Notes: a model not told the origin generated them from the letters alone. Counted from the first letter of the stretch, positions 54,943 to 62,915 are shown. The stretch is DNA of 64,000 nucleotides from Lactiplantibacillus daowaiensis (GCF_005405085.1 NZ_BJDJ01000014.1:1-64000); one strand, 5' to 3'. Made by a program: numbers and translations.

Positions 54943-54960
54943 TTGTGAACTAATTTACAA
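54943..54960. promoter_or_regulatory. Rex operator at adhE
   Basis: TTGTGAACTAATTTACAA differs from the Rex consensus TTGTGAA-N4-TTCACAA by one base. It lies just downstream of the -10 box, so NADH/NAD+ control of adhE is expected. Confidence 0.82.
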
Positions 54961-54965
54961 ACTTT

Positions 54966-54993
54966 ATTATACCCACTCCTTTTAATAATGCAA
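54966..54993 (-). promoter_or_regulatory. adhE promoter
   Basis: On the minus strand TTGCAT (54988-54993), 16 bases, TATAAT (54966-54971). Confidence 0.75.
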
Positions 54994-55011
54994 GCGTTTT
55001 CTTAAATAAAA

Positions 55012-55025
55012 TGTAAACCGTTACA
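55012..55025. promoter_or_regulatory. cre-like site upstream of adhE
   Basis: TGTAAACCGTTACA misses the cre consensus at one position, within a wider ATGTAA/TTACAT dyad. It lies about 20 bases upstream of the -35 box. Confidence 0.55.
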
Positions 55026-55152
55026 TATCAAGGGTTACGGAAGCCATACCCGGTGGGCTTTTGGCCGTCCCACAAATTTTTATTTAAAGTTCATTGATTA
55101 ACAAGAATGGCCACTTACAGGCACGGGTGGGGCGTAAAGTGTCCCGAAGCGT

Positions 55153-55185
55153 AAAAAAAGACAGGTGTAGCAATTTGCTACACCC
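55153..55185 (-). terminator. mntH terminator
   Basis: GGGTGTAGCAA and TTGCTACACC arms; on the minus strand seven T follow. Confidence 0.9.
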
Positions 55186-55202
55186 ATCACTTAGTTTTGA
55201 CC

Positions 55203-56573
55203 TTAAGCTAAAGTCGTCCAAATTAATTGCAAATTCAAAATAATCAAAATAACCGCGACGATCCACGACGTATATTTGACCCAAGGCCGATTGGCAAATG
55301 GGCCCATGAGCTTTTTATCACTCGTAAAGATAATCAACGGCACCATCGCAAACGGCAACGCAATCGACAAGAACACTTGTGAGAACGTTAGTAGACTTTC
55401 TATTTTGGCTTCATTGCCATGATAGTAGACCGCAAAAATCAAGACTGGCGTAATCGACATCAATCGCGTCAATAAGCGTTGGGCCCACAGCGGCATCCGT
55501 AAATGAATAAAGCCTTCCATGATGATCTGCCCAGCTAGCGTCCCGGTGATCGTTGAACTTTGACCAGAGGCCAGTAATGCGATGGCAAACAGCATACTCA
55601 GCATCGGACTCGCAATCGCGCCCACGATTTTTGAATCATTCAACGCATTAAACAAATCCGCAAACCGCCCGAGATCACTATGTGTGCCATAAAATAACGC
55701 GGCCCCTAAGATCAACAATAAGCTATTCACGATAAACGCCAACGTTAATTGGATATTTGAATCCGCGATCGTGAAGCGAATCGTCTTTTTAACGGAAGCT
55801 TCATCATGAATATCGTACTTACGGGTCTGAGAGATCGACGAGCCCAAATACAAGTCATGCGGCATGACGGTTGCACCGACAATCCCTAAGGCCAAGTACA
55901 ACATCGGTTGATTGGTCAAGATTTCCGCGCGTGGCACATAGCCACTTAGCACACCTAAAGTATCGGGTTTTGATAAGAAGACCTCATAAGCAAAGACCAA
56001 TAAAATCACGGCCACTAGCGTCGCCACGATGGCTTCGATCTTATGAAAGCCGAGTTTCATTAGGAACAACAAGATCAACACATCAAAGGCCGTAATCGTG
56101 ATCCCAACGATCAATGGAAAGCCGAATAGTAACTCTAAGGCGATCCCGGAACCAATGATTTCAGCAATATCCGTTGCCATGATCGCCAGTTCTGTGATGA
56201 TCCATAGCCCAATTCCGGCCCACCGCGAGGTTCGTTCTCGTGTCAACTGTGCCAAATCACGGCCGGTGACAATGCCTAGTCGTGCCGACATCGCCTGCAG
56301 TAACATCGCAATCAAACTGGATAGTAAAACCACGCTAAGTAAGGTGTATTTGAACTGCGCCCCACCACCAATCGAGGTGATCCAATTCCCAGGATCCATA
56401 TACCCAACCGCAATTAACGCACCGGGACCCGTATACGCCAGCAAGGTCCGAAAATAGCCTTTATCTTCAGGCACTTCAATCGTCCCATTGATTTCATCGA
56501 GACTCTTGCGTTGCGTCCCAGTTTCTTTAATAAACTTACTACTTTTTTTCGTTTCGTCCGTTTTATTTTTCAA
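55203..56573 (-). CDS. mntH: Nramp-family manganese transporter
   Basis: Proton-coupled divalent metal importer of 456 residues with about 11 membrane segments. The metal-binding motif DPGN is at 60-63 in GYMDPGNW. The second motif reads MPHD (237-240, [14 protein letters not shown]) where MPHN is common. The N-terminus is long and charged. The start codon is TTG with GAAAGAGGG nine bases before it. Manganese import fits the high Mn needs of lactobacilli. It probably shares a transcript with the stress protein 60 bases upstream. Confidence 0.92.
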   Translation of the reverse strand: MKNKTDETKKSSKFIKETGTQRKSLDEINGTIEVPEDKGYFRTLLAYTGPGALIAVGYMDPGNWITSIGGGAQFKYTLLSVVLLSSLIAMLLQAMSARLGIVTGRDLAQLTRERTSRWAGIGLWIITELAIMATDIAEIIGSGIALELLFGFPLIVGITITAFDVLILLFLMKLGFHKIEAIVATLVAVILLVFAYEVFLSKPDTLGVLSGYVPRAEILTNQPMLYLALGIVGATVMPHDLYLGSSISQTRKYDIHDEASVKKTIRFTIADSNIQLTLAFIVNSLLLILGAALFYGTHSDLGRFADLFNALNDSKIVGAIASPMLSMLFAIALLASGQSSTITGTLAGQIIMEGFIHLRMPLWAQRLLTRLMSITPVLIFAVYYHGNEAKIESLLTFSQVFLSIALPFAMVPLIIFTSDKKLMGPFANRPWVKYTSWIVAVILIILNLQLIWTTLA

Positions 56574-56633
56574 AACGGTACGCCCTCTTTCTAAACAAAC
56601 TCCTCCTGAGGGGGGTAAGGTTCAACTATGCGC

Positions 56634-57095
56634 TTAACGGACCACGATAACTGAAATCGGCGCTTTCTTCGCTAACCGCGGCCCAATAGCACCCGCAATT
56701 TTGGAATGCGGAAAGGCCGTATCGGCTCCGGTCACTAATAGGTCCGGTTCAAAATCTGGAATCACGTTTTCTAAAATAACGTCATCGACGTCGCCGCCCT
56801 CATAAACTAGCGGTTCAACCTTTTTTACGCCGAGTTGTTCGGCAGCTTTGACGTAATCATCGACAACTTGGTGCAAGTGTTCACGTTTAGCCTGAATCTT
56901 TGACGGCGTCAGCGAATCAAAAATATTGATATCTTCACTTTCCATCACTGACACGATGCCTAGCGTGACATCATAATCATGTGCCAACGTCGTGGCATAT
57001 CGAAACGCCCGTTCTGATGACGTATTATCGTCTTCATCCACAGTTAATAAGACCCGTCGATAAATCAAAGGATCTTGGTTCTGACTCTTATCCAT
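56634..57095 (-). CDS. Universal stress protein UspA family
   Basis: Single Usp domain of 153 residues. YRRVLLTVDEDDNTSSERAFRYA is the N-terminal strand-helix. The C-terminal nucleotide region TGADTAFPHSKIAGAIGPRLAKKAPISV keeps part of the ATP-binding G-2x-G-9x-G pattern. A hydrophilic N-terminal tail precedes the domain. It is adjacent to mntH, an arrangement suggesting a metal or stress-linked role; function is otherwise unknown. Confidence 0.88.
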   Translation of the reverse strand: MDKSQNQDPLIYRRVLLTVDEDDNTSSERAFRYATTLAHDYDVTLGIVSVMESEDINIFDSLTPSKIQAKREHLHQVVDDYVKAAEQLGVKKVEPLVYEGGDVDDVILENVIPDFEPDLLVTGADTAFPHSKIAGAIGPRLAKKAPISVIVVR

Positions 57096-57197
57096 AGTAT
57101 GGATACCTCCTCATTGGGTTGACTTGGTGTTTGCCATCATCATTATAACAGTTTGGTTAGTTAAAGGTCGGCACTGCCGACTTACTTTTAGGCGTTC

Positions 57198-57749
57198 CTA
57201 ACGTTTTTTTGAAATTTGTTGAAGCGTCTGCTTTAGCCAATCCACATAGTAAGTTTCGCGTCCTAATGCATGTTGCAAAATCAAGAAATGCCCATAATTT
57301 TCGGTTTGACTGGCCTTGGTTGGAAAGACCGTTGTCAGTCGTTGTTTTAAGTGGGCCAACTTCCCCGTATGCAATGCCAATTGTTCTTGCAGCATCCCAG
57401 GTAACCGTGGATCACGATTATTTTGAATAAAGTAGAGTTTTAAAATAAATTCATCTTTGGTCGCCGTTAAATCGGGCGTCCCATCACTGATCCAGCTGCT
57501 TAATAGGGCGGTCCCAGTAGCGGTGATATGGTAAAGCTTTTTTTCAAGTTTCGCGCCACTGATCGTGATTTCATGCGTGATATAGCCTTGATCCTCTAAC
57601 CGCTTTAATTGGGGATAGATTTGACTATGTTGTGCTTGCCAGAATTCACCTATTTCCGTATCAAAAGCTTTCGTTAAATCATACCCCGTTAATGGCTGTT
57701 GATTGAGCAGCCCGAGAATGATAAATTGCAGTTTGTTTTTTTGCGCCAT
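57198..57749 (-). CDS. padR: PadR transcriptional repressor
   Basis: Winged-helix repressor of 183 residues. The N-terminal domain has FIILGLLNQQPLTGYDLTKAFD and QIYPQLKRLEDQGYI; a C-terminal four-helix region (Vir_act_alpha type) mediates dimerisation. It is divergent from padA and should lose binding when phenolic acids such as p-coumarate are present. AGGGGGAAC precedes the ATG. Confidence 0.92.
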   Translation of the reverse strand: MAQKNKLQFIILGLLNQQPLTGYDLTKAFDTEIGEFWQAQHSQIYPQLKRLEDQGYITHEITISGAKLEKKLYHITATGTALLSSWISDGTPDLTATKDEFILKLYFIQNNRDPRLPGMLQEQLALHTGKLAHLKQRLTTVFPTKASQTENYGHFLILQHALGRETYYVDWLKQTLQQISKKR

Positions 57750-57804
57750 TGGAAGTTCCCCCTTGACGAATGTTTGACTTCAGTATACACTAACCTTGTT
57801 GTTT

Positions 57805-57830
57805 AAAACATGTAATTTATTACACGTTTT
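57805..57830. promoter_or_regulatory. PadR operator
   Basis: AAAACATGTAAT (57805-57816) and ATTACACGTTTT (57819-57830) form an inverted repeat with 11 of 12 matching positions. It contains the ATGTAAT/ATTACAC core expected for PadR and lies in the padR-padA gap. Confidence 0.82.
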
Positions 57831-57867
57831 AATTTACCTATTCTAATTACAAAGGAAGTTCTTTAAA

Positions 57868-58404
57868 ATGACAAAAACATTCAAAACATTAGACGATTTC
57901 TTAGGCACTCATTTTATTTATACTTACGATAACGGCTGGGAGTACGAATGGTATGCTAAAAACGACCATACCGTTGACTACCGAATTCATGGTGGAATGG
58001 TCGCCGGTCGTTGGGTCAAAGACCAAGAAGCTAATATCGTAATGCTCACCGAAGGCATCTACAAAGTAGCTTGGACGGAACCAACTGGGACCGACGTCGC
58101 TTTAGACTTCTTACCAAATGAAAATAAAGTTAACGGCACGATTTTCTTCCCGAAATGGGTGCAAGAACATCCTGAAATCACCGTCACATTCCAAAACGAA
58201 CATATCGCGACCATGGAAGCAGCCCGTGAAAAGTACGCAACTTATCCAAAATTAGTGGTCCCAGAATTCGCCACAATCACTTATATCGGTGACGCGGGTC
58301 AAGACAATGATGACGTCATTAGCGAAGCACCTTACGCCGGTTTGCCTGACGATATCCGCGCTGGTAAGTATTTCGATGATAACTATCACCGCCGCAACCA
58401 CTAA
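57868..58404 (+). CDS. padA: Phenolic acid (p-coumaric acid) decarboxylase
   Basis: Cofactor-free lipocalin-like decarboxylase of 178 residues producing vinyl phenols from p-coumaric, ferulic and caffeic acids. The N-terminal [19 protein letters not shown] contains the active-site Tyr18 and Tyr20; Arg39 (DYRIHGG) and Glu62 (LTEGIY) are the expected catalytic pair. Compared with the L. plantarum enzyme as I recall it, the core is the same but the second half differs at many positions. That supports a sister species. A perfect parS site begins two bases after the stop. Confidence 0.96.
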   Translation: MTKTFKTLDDFLGTHFIYTYDNGWEYEWYAKNDHTVDYRIHGGMVAGRWVKDQEANIVMLTEGIYKVAWTEPTGTDVALDFLPNENKVNGTIFFPKWVQEHPEITVTFQNEHIATMEAAREKYATYPKLVVPEFATITYIGDAGQDNDDVISEAPYAGLPDDIRAGKYFDDNYHRRNH

Positions 58405-58405
58405 T

Positions 58406-58421
58406 TGTTTCACGTGAAACA
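58406..58421. promoter_or_regulatory. parS chromosome-segregation site
   Basis: TGTTTCACGTGAAACA is a perfect 16-base palindrome identical to the Spo0J/ParB consensus. It lies between padA and its terminator, about 5 kb from mnmG, as expected for an origin-proximal site. Confidence 0.9.
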
Positions 58422-58423
58422 TC

Positions 58424-58466
58424 AAAAAAGGCAGCGACCATTTTGACTTGGTCGCCGCCTTTTTTT
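58424..58466. terminator. Bidirectional terminator between padA and the hydratase
   Basis: AAAAAAGGCAGCGACCA and TGGTCGCCGCCTTTTTT form a long stem with A and T runs on both sides. Confidence 0.9.
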
Positions 58467-58493
58467 GACGTTGAAAGTTATCTTTTACGCTAT

Positions 58494-59297
58494 TTAATCG
58501 TTGGTCACATCTAATTCGACTTGACCGAGTTGTTGATCAAAATTGGCTTGCCAATGGCCGGCCGTCAAATACGGTGGTAAGACAAATGTCCCGGAAGAAA
58601 CCCGTTGGCCGGCGGTTAAAACCCGACCTTGTGCTGCTAGTTTGCCCACTAACCAGTGCAACGAGTTTAACGGATTACCTAAGACCTCACTGGCATTGCC
58701 CGTCTTTAACGTTTCGCCATCATGTGTCAATTCACAATTGACCGTTGCCACGGCATCCACGGACGCGAAGCGTTGATCGGTATCTTGTTCCTCACCATAA
58801 ACCACTAAGCCCCCGACGGCCGCATCCGCGACAACTAAGTTCTTCGCTAAACTGGGAAACCAGTCTGCAAAGCGTGAATCCGGTAATTCTAAGCCCGGCG
58901 CAACGGTCGTTTTATGCCATAAGTCCGTTAACGAGTCAGTCGCTGATAATGGCGCCTTGGCTTTAAAAACCAACTCGACTTCAACGAGCGGCGCCATCAA
59001 TTGATTGAGACGCACTTTTGCCGGGGCGGCTAAAAAGTGATCTTGGACTTGAGCGCCATATAAGGGATGATCCGTTGCAAACATCTGTTGGGTTTCGGCA
59101 CTCGTCAACGACACTTTATAACCACCAACTGGGGCATTTTTTAAGGTCGTTAAATGATCTTGGACGCGATAAGCAGCATCTTCATCACTGACCGTCGTCG
59201 CAAAGTCAGTCGCATTTAATGCATGTTGGGTTTGTAAAGCCTCAAATAGTTGTTGGGCAAAGGTCGTTTCAGTTTCGGTAGTTGTCATTGTCGTCAT
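58494..59297 (-). CDS. 2-keto-4-pentenoate hydratase-like protein (FAH superfamily)
   Basis: Protein of 267 residues related to MhpD-type hydratases and oxalocrotonate decarboxylases. Diagnostic parts are VGGYKVSLTSAETQQMF, PLYGAQVQDHFL, APLVEVELVF with the metal-ligand Glu residues, and GNPLNSLHWLVGKLAAQG. The start at 59297 has GGAG nine bases before it. It would hydrate a 2-oxo-enoate, but no meta-cleavage pathway is nearby. A T-box of isoleucine type lies upstream, so a link to branched-chain 2-oxo acids is possible. That link is inference. Confidence 0.82.
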   Translation of the reverse strand: MTTMTTTETETTFAQQLFEALQTQHALNATDFATTVSDEDAAYRVQDHLTTLKNAPVGGYKVSLTSAETQQMFATDHPLYGAQVQDHFLAAPAKVRLNQLMAPLVEVELVFKAKAPLSATDSLTDLWHKTTVAPGLELPDSRFADWFPSLAKNLVVADAAVGGLVVYGEEQDTDQRFASVDAVATVNCELTHDGETLKTGNASEVLGNPLNSLHWLVGKLAAQGRVLTAGQRVSSGTFVLPPYLTAGHWQANFDQQLGQVELDVTND

Positions 59298-59315
59298 AAG
59301 CAAGCACTCCATTTC

Positions 59316-59399
59316 TATGTGTAAAATTCTAGTTATTTGGTTCTATATGTGTTTGATTCAATATGTGTGCGCCTAAGCGCAAGTAAAGCTAATATGTGT
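59316..59399. repeat. Four TATGTGT direct repeats
   Basis: TATGTGT occurs at 59316, 59346, 59362 and 59393, with start-to-start distances of 30, 16 and 31. Three copies are preceded by A (ATATGTGT). They lie in the leader between the small frame at 59389-59514 and the hydratase start and could be protein sites or RNA elements. Confidence 0.55.
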
Positions 59400-59514
59400 C
59401 CCCTGGCCGATTGACGACAACCGTGAAGACGATTGGTCTTAACGGGGTCGTGCTGCGACTAGTTATCGTTGGCCGGACCATTTGATAACTAGCCACCTGA
59501 ATGTCCGATTTCAT
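59389..59514 (-). CDS. Possible 41-residue leader or small protein behind the T-box
   Basis: The ATG at 59514 is eight bases after AGGTGG. The product begins MKSDIQVASYQMVRPT, is rich in Thr, Arg and Val and ends RPGDTY. It has no membrane segment and no run of isoleucine codons. It lies between the T-box terminator and the hydratase on the same strand. I do not recognise it; it could be a real small protein, a vestige of a lost gene, or chance. Confidence 0.4.
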   Translation of the reverse strand: MKSDIQVASYQMVRPTITSRSTTPLRPIVFTVVVNRPGDTY

Positions 59515-59537
59515 CGTCCTCACCACCTTTCATGACT

Positions 59538-59828
59538 AAAAAACGTCCTTTCATTAGCTCCACAGAGTTAATAAAAGGACGTCGATAACGGGTTACCACC
59601 TTTGATTCGTGTTCGCCTCACAACGAACACCTTAGCGCGTACAGCAATTGCGATACGCCGGTACACTAATGGGCACCATCCAGAACCGCCTCCACTAAGT
59701 TTCGGGGTTCAACTCAAAGGTGATCTATCCTAATGCGTCGTGACTGCCTTGCACCAATCTACAGCTCGCTAACTGGACGGCAATTAGGACCGTTCCTTCT
59801 CAAAGTTTTTAATCTAAATTTAATTAAT
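59538..59828 (-). promoter_or_regulatory. T-box riboswitch, isoleucine-type specifier
   Basis: On the minus strand the T-box core AAAGGTGGTAACCCG (59589-59603) is followed by a terminator with ACGTCCTTT and AAAGGACGT arms and a T run (59538-59582). The stem I end GAGTT follows the specifier box ATCACCTTTGAG; reading the specifier as ATC (59722-59724) gives isoleucine. The UGGU bulge would pair with a discriminator A, consistent with tRNA-Ile. The antiterminator forms when uncharged tRNA binds, so downstream genes are expressed in isoleucine limitation. Confidence 0.88.
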
Positions 59829-59834
59829 GGTTAG

Positions 59835-59863
59835 AGTTTAGCGCCGGTTTAATCCTCTGTCAA
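59835..59863 (-). promoter_or_regulatory. Promoter of the T-box transcript
   Basis: On the minus strand TTGACA (59858-59863), 17 bases, TAAACT (59835-59840). Confidence 0.8.
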
Positions 59864-59984
59864 CCCAATTATTAAAAAAAAGTGAGATTTCTTTTTCAAG
59901 TTTCGTTTAAGCTATCATCAAACTAATACCAGTCCGGCAAGTGACTATGATACAATAAGCTGGAAAAGCTGAGGTGGAAAATAA

Positions 59985-60533
59985 ATGAAAAACAAGCGTC
60001 AATGGACAATCGTTGGCACGATTGTCGTAATTGCCGCCGTCATTATCGGGGGCTGGTTCGCAACGAACCACAATAGTAAAACAGCTACAAAATCAAGCCA
60101 ACCAACAACGCAAGCCGCACTCAAGCCGGCGTATGTTAAAAAAACGGTTCAAGTGACGAATCGGTTATGGTACGTGGCTGGCAGTATCAAAAATCCAAAT
60201 AGCGGCAATGGGATGGAGGCTTACGACTTCAAGAAAAACGGTAAAGTCGTAATTTACAACATTCCTAAATTTTATGCAACGAAAGCCGCGGCTAAAAAAG
60301 CCCATAATTTGAATGTGTCGGGGACCGTTAATTATACGGTCAGTCAAAATAAAAAACATCAAACCGTGATTAAACTCAAAGGTAAACTATCCGGCATTGA
60401 TTTTGCCCAAACCTTAACGTTGAAAAAGACCGTTAGTGGTCAACACGGCAGCTTGAAGATGACCGGTTATCATGTTGCTCGCGACGTTGATAACGACGTT
60501 ACCCAAGCCGTCTTTGTCCGCATTAATCACTAA
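59985..60533 (+). CDS. Membrane-anchored extracellular protein, function unknown
   Basis: Protein of 182 residues. One N-terminal membrane segment (about 9-27, TIVGTIVVIAAVIIGGWFA) is preceded by MKNKRQ and followed by a Ser/Thr/Lys linker, so it should sit outside the cell with its N-terminus in the membrane. No lipobox Cys is present. The rest is beta-rich and very basic (many Lys), with GTVNYTVSQNKK and GSLKMTGYHVARDVDND. GAGGTGG precedes the ATG. Confidence 0.78.
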   Translation: MKNKRQWTIVGTIVVIAAVIIGGWFATNHNSKTATKSSQPTTQAALKPAYVKKTVQVTNRLWYVAGSIKNPNSGNGMEAYDFKKNGKVVIYNIPKFYATKAAAKKAHNLNVSGTVNYTVSQNKKHQTVIKLKGKLSGIDFAQTLTLKKTVSGQHGSLKMTGYHVARDVDNDVTQAVFVRINH

Positions 60534-60574
60534 AAAATAAAGCGTTGGCTATAAGTGCCAATGCTTTATTTTTT
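60532..60574. terminator. Bidirectional terminator
   Basis: AAAAAATAAAGC-GTTGGC and GCCAAT-GCTTTATTTTTT arms; it serves the gene to its left and the convergent GNAT. Confidence 0.9.
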
Positions 60575-60584
60575 AATCGCTAAT

Positions 60585-61052
60585 TCAGTTTTCTGAATAA
60601 CCATTTGCTAACTTAATATATTGACTCGTATGGGTATCGCGTAACGTATAATTGGGCGGAAAAGCGTCGCGGTCAGCTGCCACAATTTGAAAGCCCACCT
60701 TCGCATAAAAGCGCAGTGCATCTTCATTTGCCATGACGCACTTCAACGTCAATGGTTCGGTCGCATACTGGCGTAATTCAGTTAATAAGGCTTCGCCGAC
60801 CCCTTGTTGGCGCGCCGCTGGGGCCACGAATAATAAGTGAATAAAGTTCGCCAGGCGATACAGTGAGCTAAATCCTACCCGCTGATTGCCTTGCCACGCC
60901 ACTAAAATAAACTCGCCGCGACTGTCGGCTTCAAAGTCATTTAAGGCTGGATTGACGACCCATGGAAAATATTGTTGCCGATCAGTCAAATAAATTTGGG
61001 CTAACGCCGCTTGATCAGCCGCAGTTGCTGGTCGAATTTGGATCTCTGTCAT
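60585..61052 (-). CDS. GNAT-family N-acetyltransferase
   Basis: Acetyl-CoA-dependent acetyltransferase of 155 residues. It has the N-terminal IQIRPATAADQAALAQIY, the core strand FIHLLFVAPAARQQGVGEALL with the Q-x-x-G-V-G acetyl-CoA loop, and NEDALRFYAKVGFQIV. The substrate is unknown. ATG at 61052 is preferred; a GTG three codons earlier is possible. Confidence 0.85.
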   Translation of the reverse strand: MTEIQIRPATAADQAALAQIYLTDRQQYFPWVVNPALNDFEADSRGEFILVAWQGNQRVGFSSLYRLANFIHLLFVAPAARQQGVGEALLTELRQYATEPLTLKCVMANEDALRFYAKVGFQIVAADRDAFPPNYTLRDTHTSQYIKLANGYSEN

Positions 61053-61352
61053 CAGTCCCACCCCACATTGTTGTTTTACCCATTATGCGAGTTTATGGTA
61101 CCGATTACAATCAGTTTACAACTGATAAAGCCATAATTAGCTCAAAACAAACAGTACACGCTGCCAAAGTCAATTGACTCCCCCATAGCTTATCACAATT
61201 CATCAATCAATTCCGAGTGAGCTCATCATAATATACAAATACCCCATCACTACGTTTAATCGCTGGTCATTATCGGCTGTCGTAAACTAGCTTCACGCCC
61301 AGGGTAGCGGTATAATACAACATAAATCTTTCATCATGAAAGTAGGGGAAAA

Positions 61353-62228
61353 ATGAGAACAGCAATTGTGACCGATAGTGCGAGTTATTTGTCCGCCGAA
61401 GACATCCAAAAGTACGACATTCACGTCGTCCCGATTACCGTGATCTTTGGTCAACAAACTTATCTAGAAAACGTCGAGATAACGTCCAAAGAGTTCTACG
61501 AACGGATGCGGACAGCACCTGAATTACCGACGACTACTCAGATCACACTCGGTCAAATGCAACAAATGTATGACCAATTGGCCGCTGAAGGTTATGATGC
61601 CGTTATCAGTATCCATTTATCTTCAGGCATTACTAGCTTTATTACGAATCTCGAAAGCTACTTGCCAAACGTCACTAATATTAAAGTTTATCCGTTTGAT
61701 TCACTAATTACCGCCGCCGGGGAAGCTTACATGGCCCTGCTAGCCGCTAAATTAGTCGCTGCCGGTCAAACACCTGAACAAATCATTGAACAGCTCCAAC
61801 ATTTACGCGATACGACGCAAGTCTACTTTGTGGTCGACAACTTAAGTCATTTGGTTCGTACCGGCCGTTTATCCAATGCCTCCGGTTTAGTCGGAAACTT
61901 GTTGCGGATCAAGCCGGTCTTGACCTTTGAAGATGGCAAGATCGTTGCCATTGAAAAAGAACGCACGATGCGCCGGGCCTATCAAGCCATCAAGGCCAAA
62001 CTAGCCGCCGCGATTGACGCTGCTGATTACCCACTGCGCGTCACAATTGAGAATGGCAACAATCCGAAACTCCAAGCCGAGTGGACGGCTGACTTGAAGG
62101 CCAGTTTTCCAGACTTGACCATCGATGAAGGCGAAATTGGCCCCGTCGTTGGGGTCCATGTTGGCGAAGGCGTCATGGGCTTAATTTGGGCTAAAGATTG
62201 GGAAAAATGGCCAACTGAAACCAACTAA
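61353..62228 (+). CDS. DegV-family fatty-acid-binding protein
   Basis: Protein of 291 residues. TAIVTDSASYLSAEDIQKYDIHVVP opens the DegV domain; ISIHLSSGITSF and the LSHLVRTGRLSNASGLVGNLLRIKPVL block are characteristic of the lipid pocket. FakB-type members present fatty acids to the kinase FakA. A -10 box TATAAT lies at 61311-61316 and GTAGGGG before the ATG. Confidence 0.9.
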   Translation: MRTAIVTDSASYLSAEDIQKYDIHVVPITVIFGQQTYLENVEITSKEFYERMRTAPELPTTTQITLGQMQQMYDQLAAEGYDAVISIHLSSGITSFITNLESYLPNVTNIKVYPFDSLITAAGEAYMALLAAKLVAAGQTPEQIIEQLQHLRDTTQVYFVVDNLSHLVRTGRLSNASGLVGNLLRIKPVLTFEDGKIVAIEKERTMRRAYQAIKAKLAAAIDAADYPLRVTIENGNNPKLQAEWTADLKASFPDLTIDEGEIGPVVGVHVGEGVMGLIWAKDWEKWPTETN

Positions 62229-62230
62229 AT

Positions 62231-62259
62231 AAAAAAATAGCCACCATTAACGGTGACTA
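62231..62259 (-). terminator. Terminator of the XRE gene
   Basis: On the minus strand TAGTCACC and GGTGGCTA pair with one G-U, then seven T follow. Confidence 0.78.
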
Positions 62260-62279
62260 CGGTGAAAAGTCGAGTGAGC

Positions 62280-62669
62280 TTACGCTTTCTTCGACTTTTT
62301 CTTTTTGTTCTTCTTCTTCTTCTTTTTAGGTGTCGCCGGGGCCTTTTCTAACAACTTATAGCCCTTTTTGATTAGCTTAGCTTGACCCGCCGCATCTAAT
62401 TGGTCCCAAATCGACATCAATTCAGGGGCAACGGTCGGCTCAGCCGTGACTAAGTTAGCCGGTGTCACTTGTTCGGCACCTAGCAACCATTCCGGCGTGA
62501 CATCTAATACTTGCGCTAAAATGGTGACTTTATCATGCTTGGCCACATATTTACTACTTAACCACTGGCTGATTGATGATCGACCAATCCCAGTCTGCTT
62601 CGATAATTGCGCCGAAGTCAATTGTGCTTGCTGCATCGCTGTTTTTAACCGATCTGCAAAAACGCTCAT
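62280..62669 (-). CDS. XRE-family helix-turn-helix protein with lysine-rich tail
   Basis: Protein of 129 residues. An N-terminal HTH_3 domain (ADRLKTAMQQAQLTSAQLSKQTGIGRSSISQWLSSKYV; about 5-62) is followed by a linker, a short WDQLDAAGQAKLIKKGYKLLE helix and a C-terminal run of lysines (PKKKKKKNKKKKSKKA). The tail could increase non-specific DNA or RNA binding. GAGGAGG precedes the ATG. No phage genes are adjacent, so it looks like a chromosomal regulator. Confidence 0.85.
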   Translation of the reverse strand: MSVFADRLKTAMQQAQLTSAQLSKQTGIGRSSISQWLSSKYVAKHDKVTILAQVLDVTPEWLLGAEQVTPANLVTAEPTVAPELMSIWDQLDAAGQAKLIKKGYKLLEKAPATPKKKKKKNKKKKSKKA

Positions 62670-62873
62670 GAAAGGGCCTCCTCTAATTCATTTTCATTCA
62701 GATCACGACCTGAATCCCGGATCTGTTGCACTGGTTGCCATTAAGCTTTATTCGTTCAGTAACCATCCTGATGATTACCTTAAAGCCAAGATTTCGTTTA
62801 AGGTAGTTGTCCTCATTTTAGCCTTGTTACCGCTTAAATTCAACGGAATGTTTGGCTTTCCGAACATCTTGAT

Positions 62874-62911
62874 AAAAAAAGCGTCGCCAGCGTTAGCTAG
62901 CGACCCGCTTT
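62874..62911 (-). terminator. Signal peptidase terminator
   Basis: On the minus strand AAAGCGGGTCGCTAGC and GCTGGCGACGCTTT pair with small defects, then seven T follow. Confidence 0.82.
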
Positions 62912-62915
62912 AAGT

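Noticed and set aside
54989..55002. TGCAAGCGTTTTCT as a cre site at adhE
   Set aside because: Several consensus positions fail, and it coincides with the -35 box; the dyad at 55012 is the better candidate.
62446..62913. Plus-strand frame of 155 codons opposite the XRE gene
   Set aside because: It lies antisense to a convincing HTH protein and runs into the signal peptidase terminator. The hydrophobic end has no usable start of its own.
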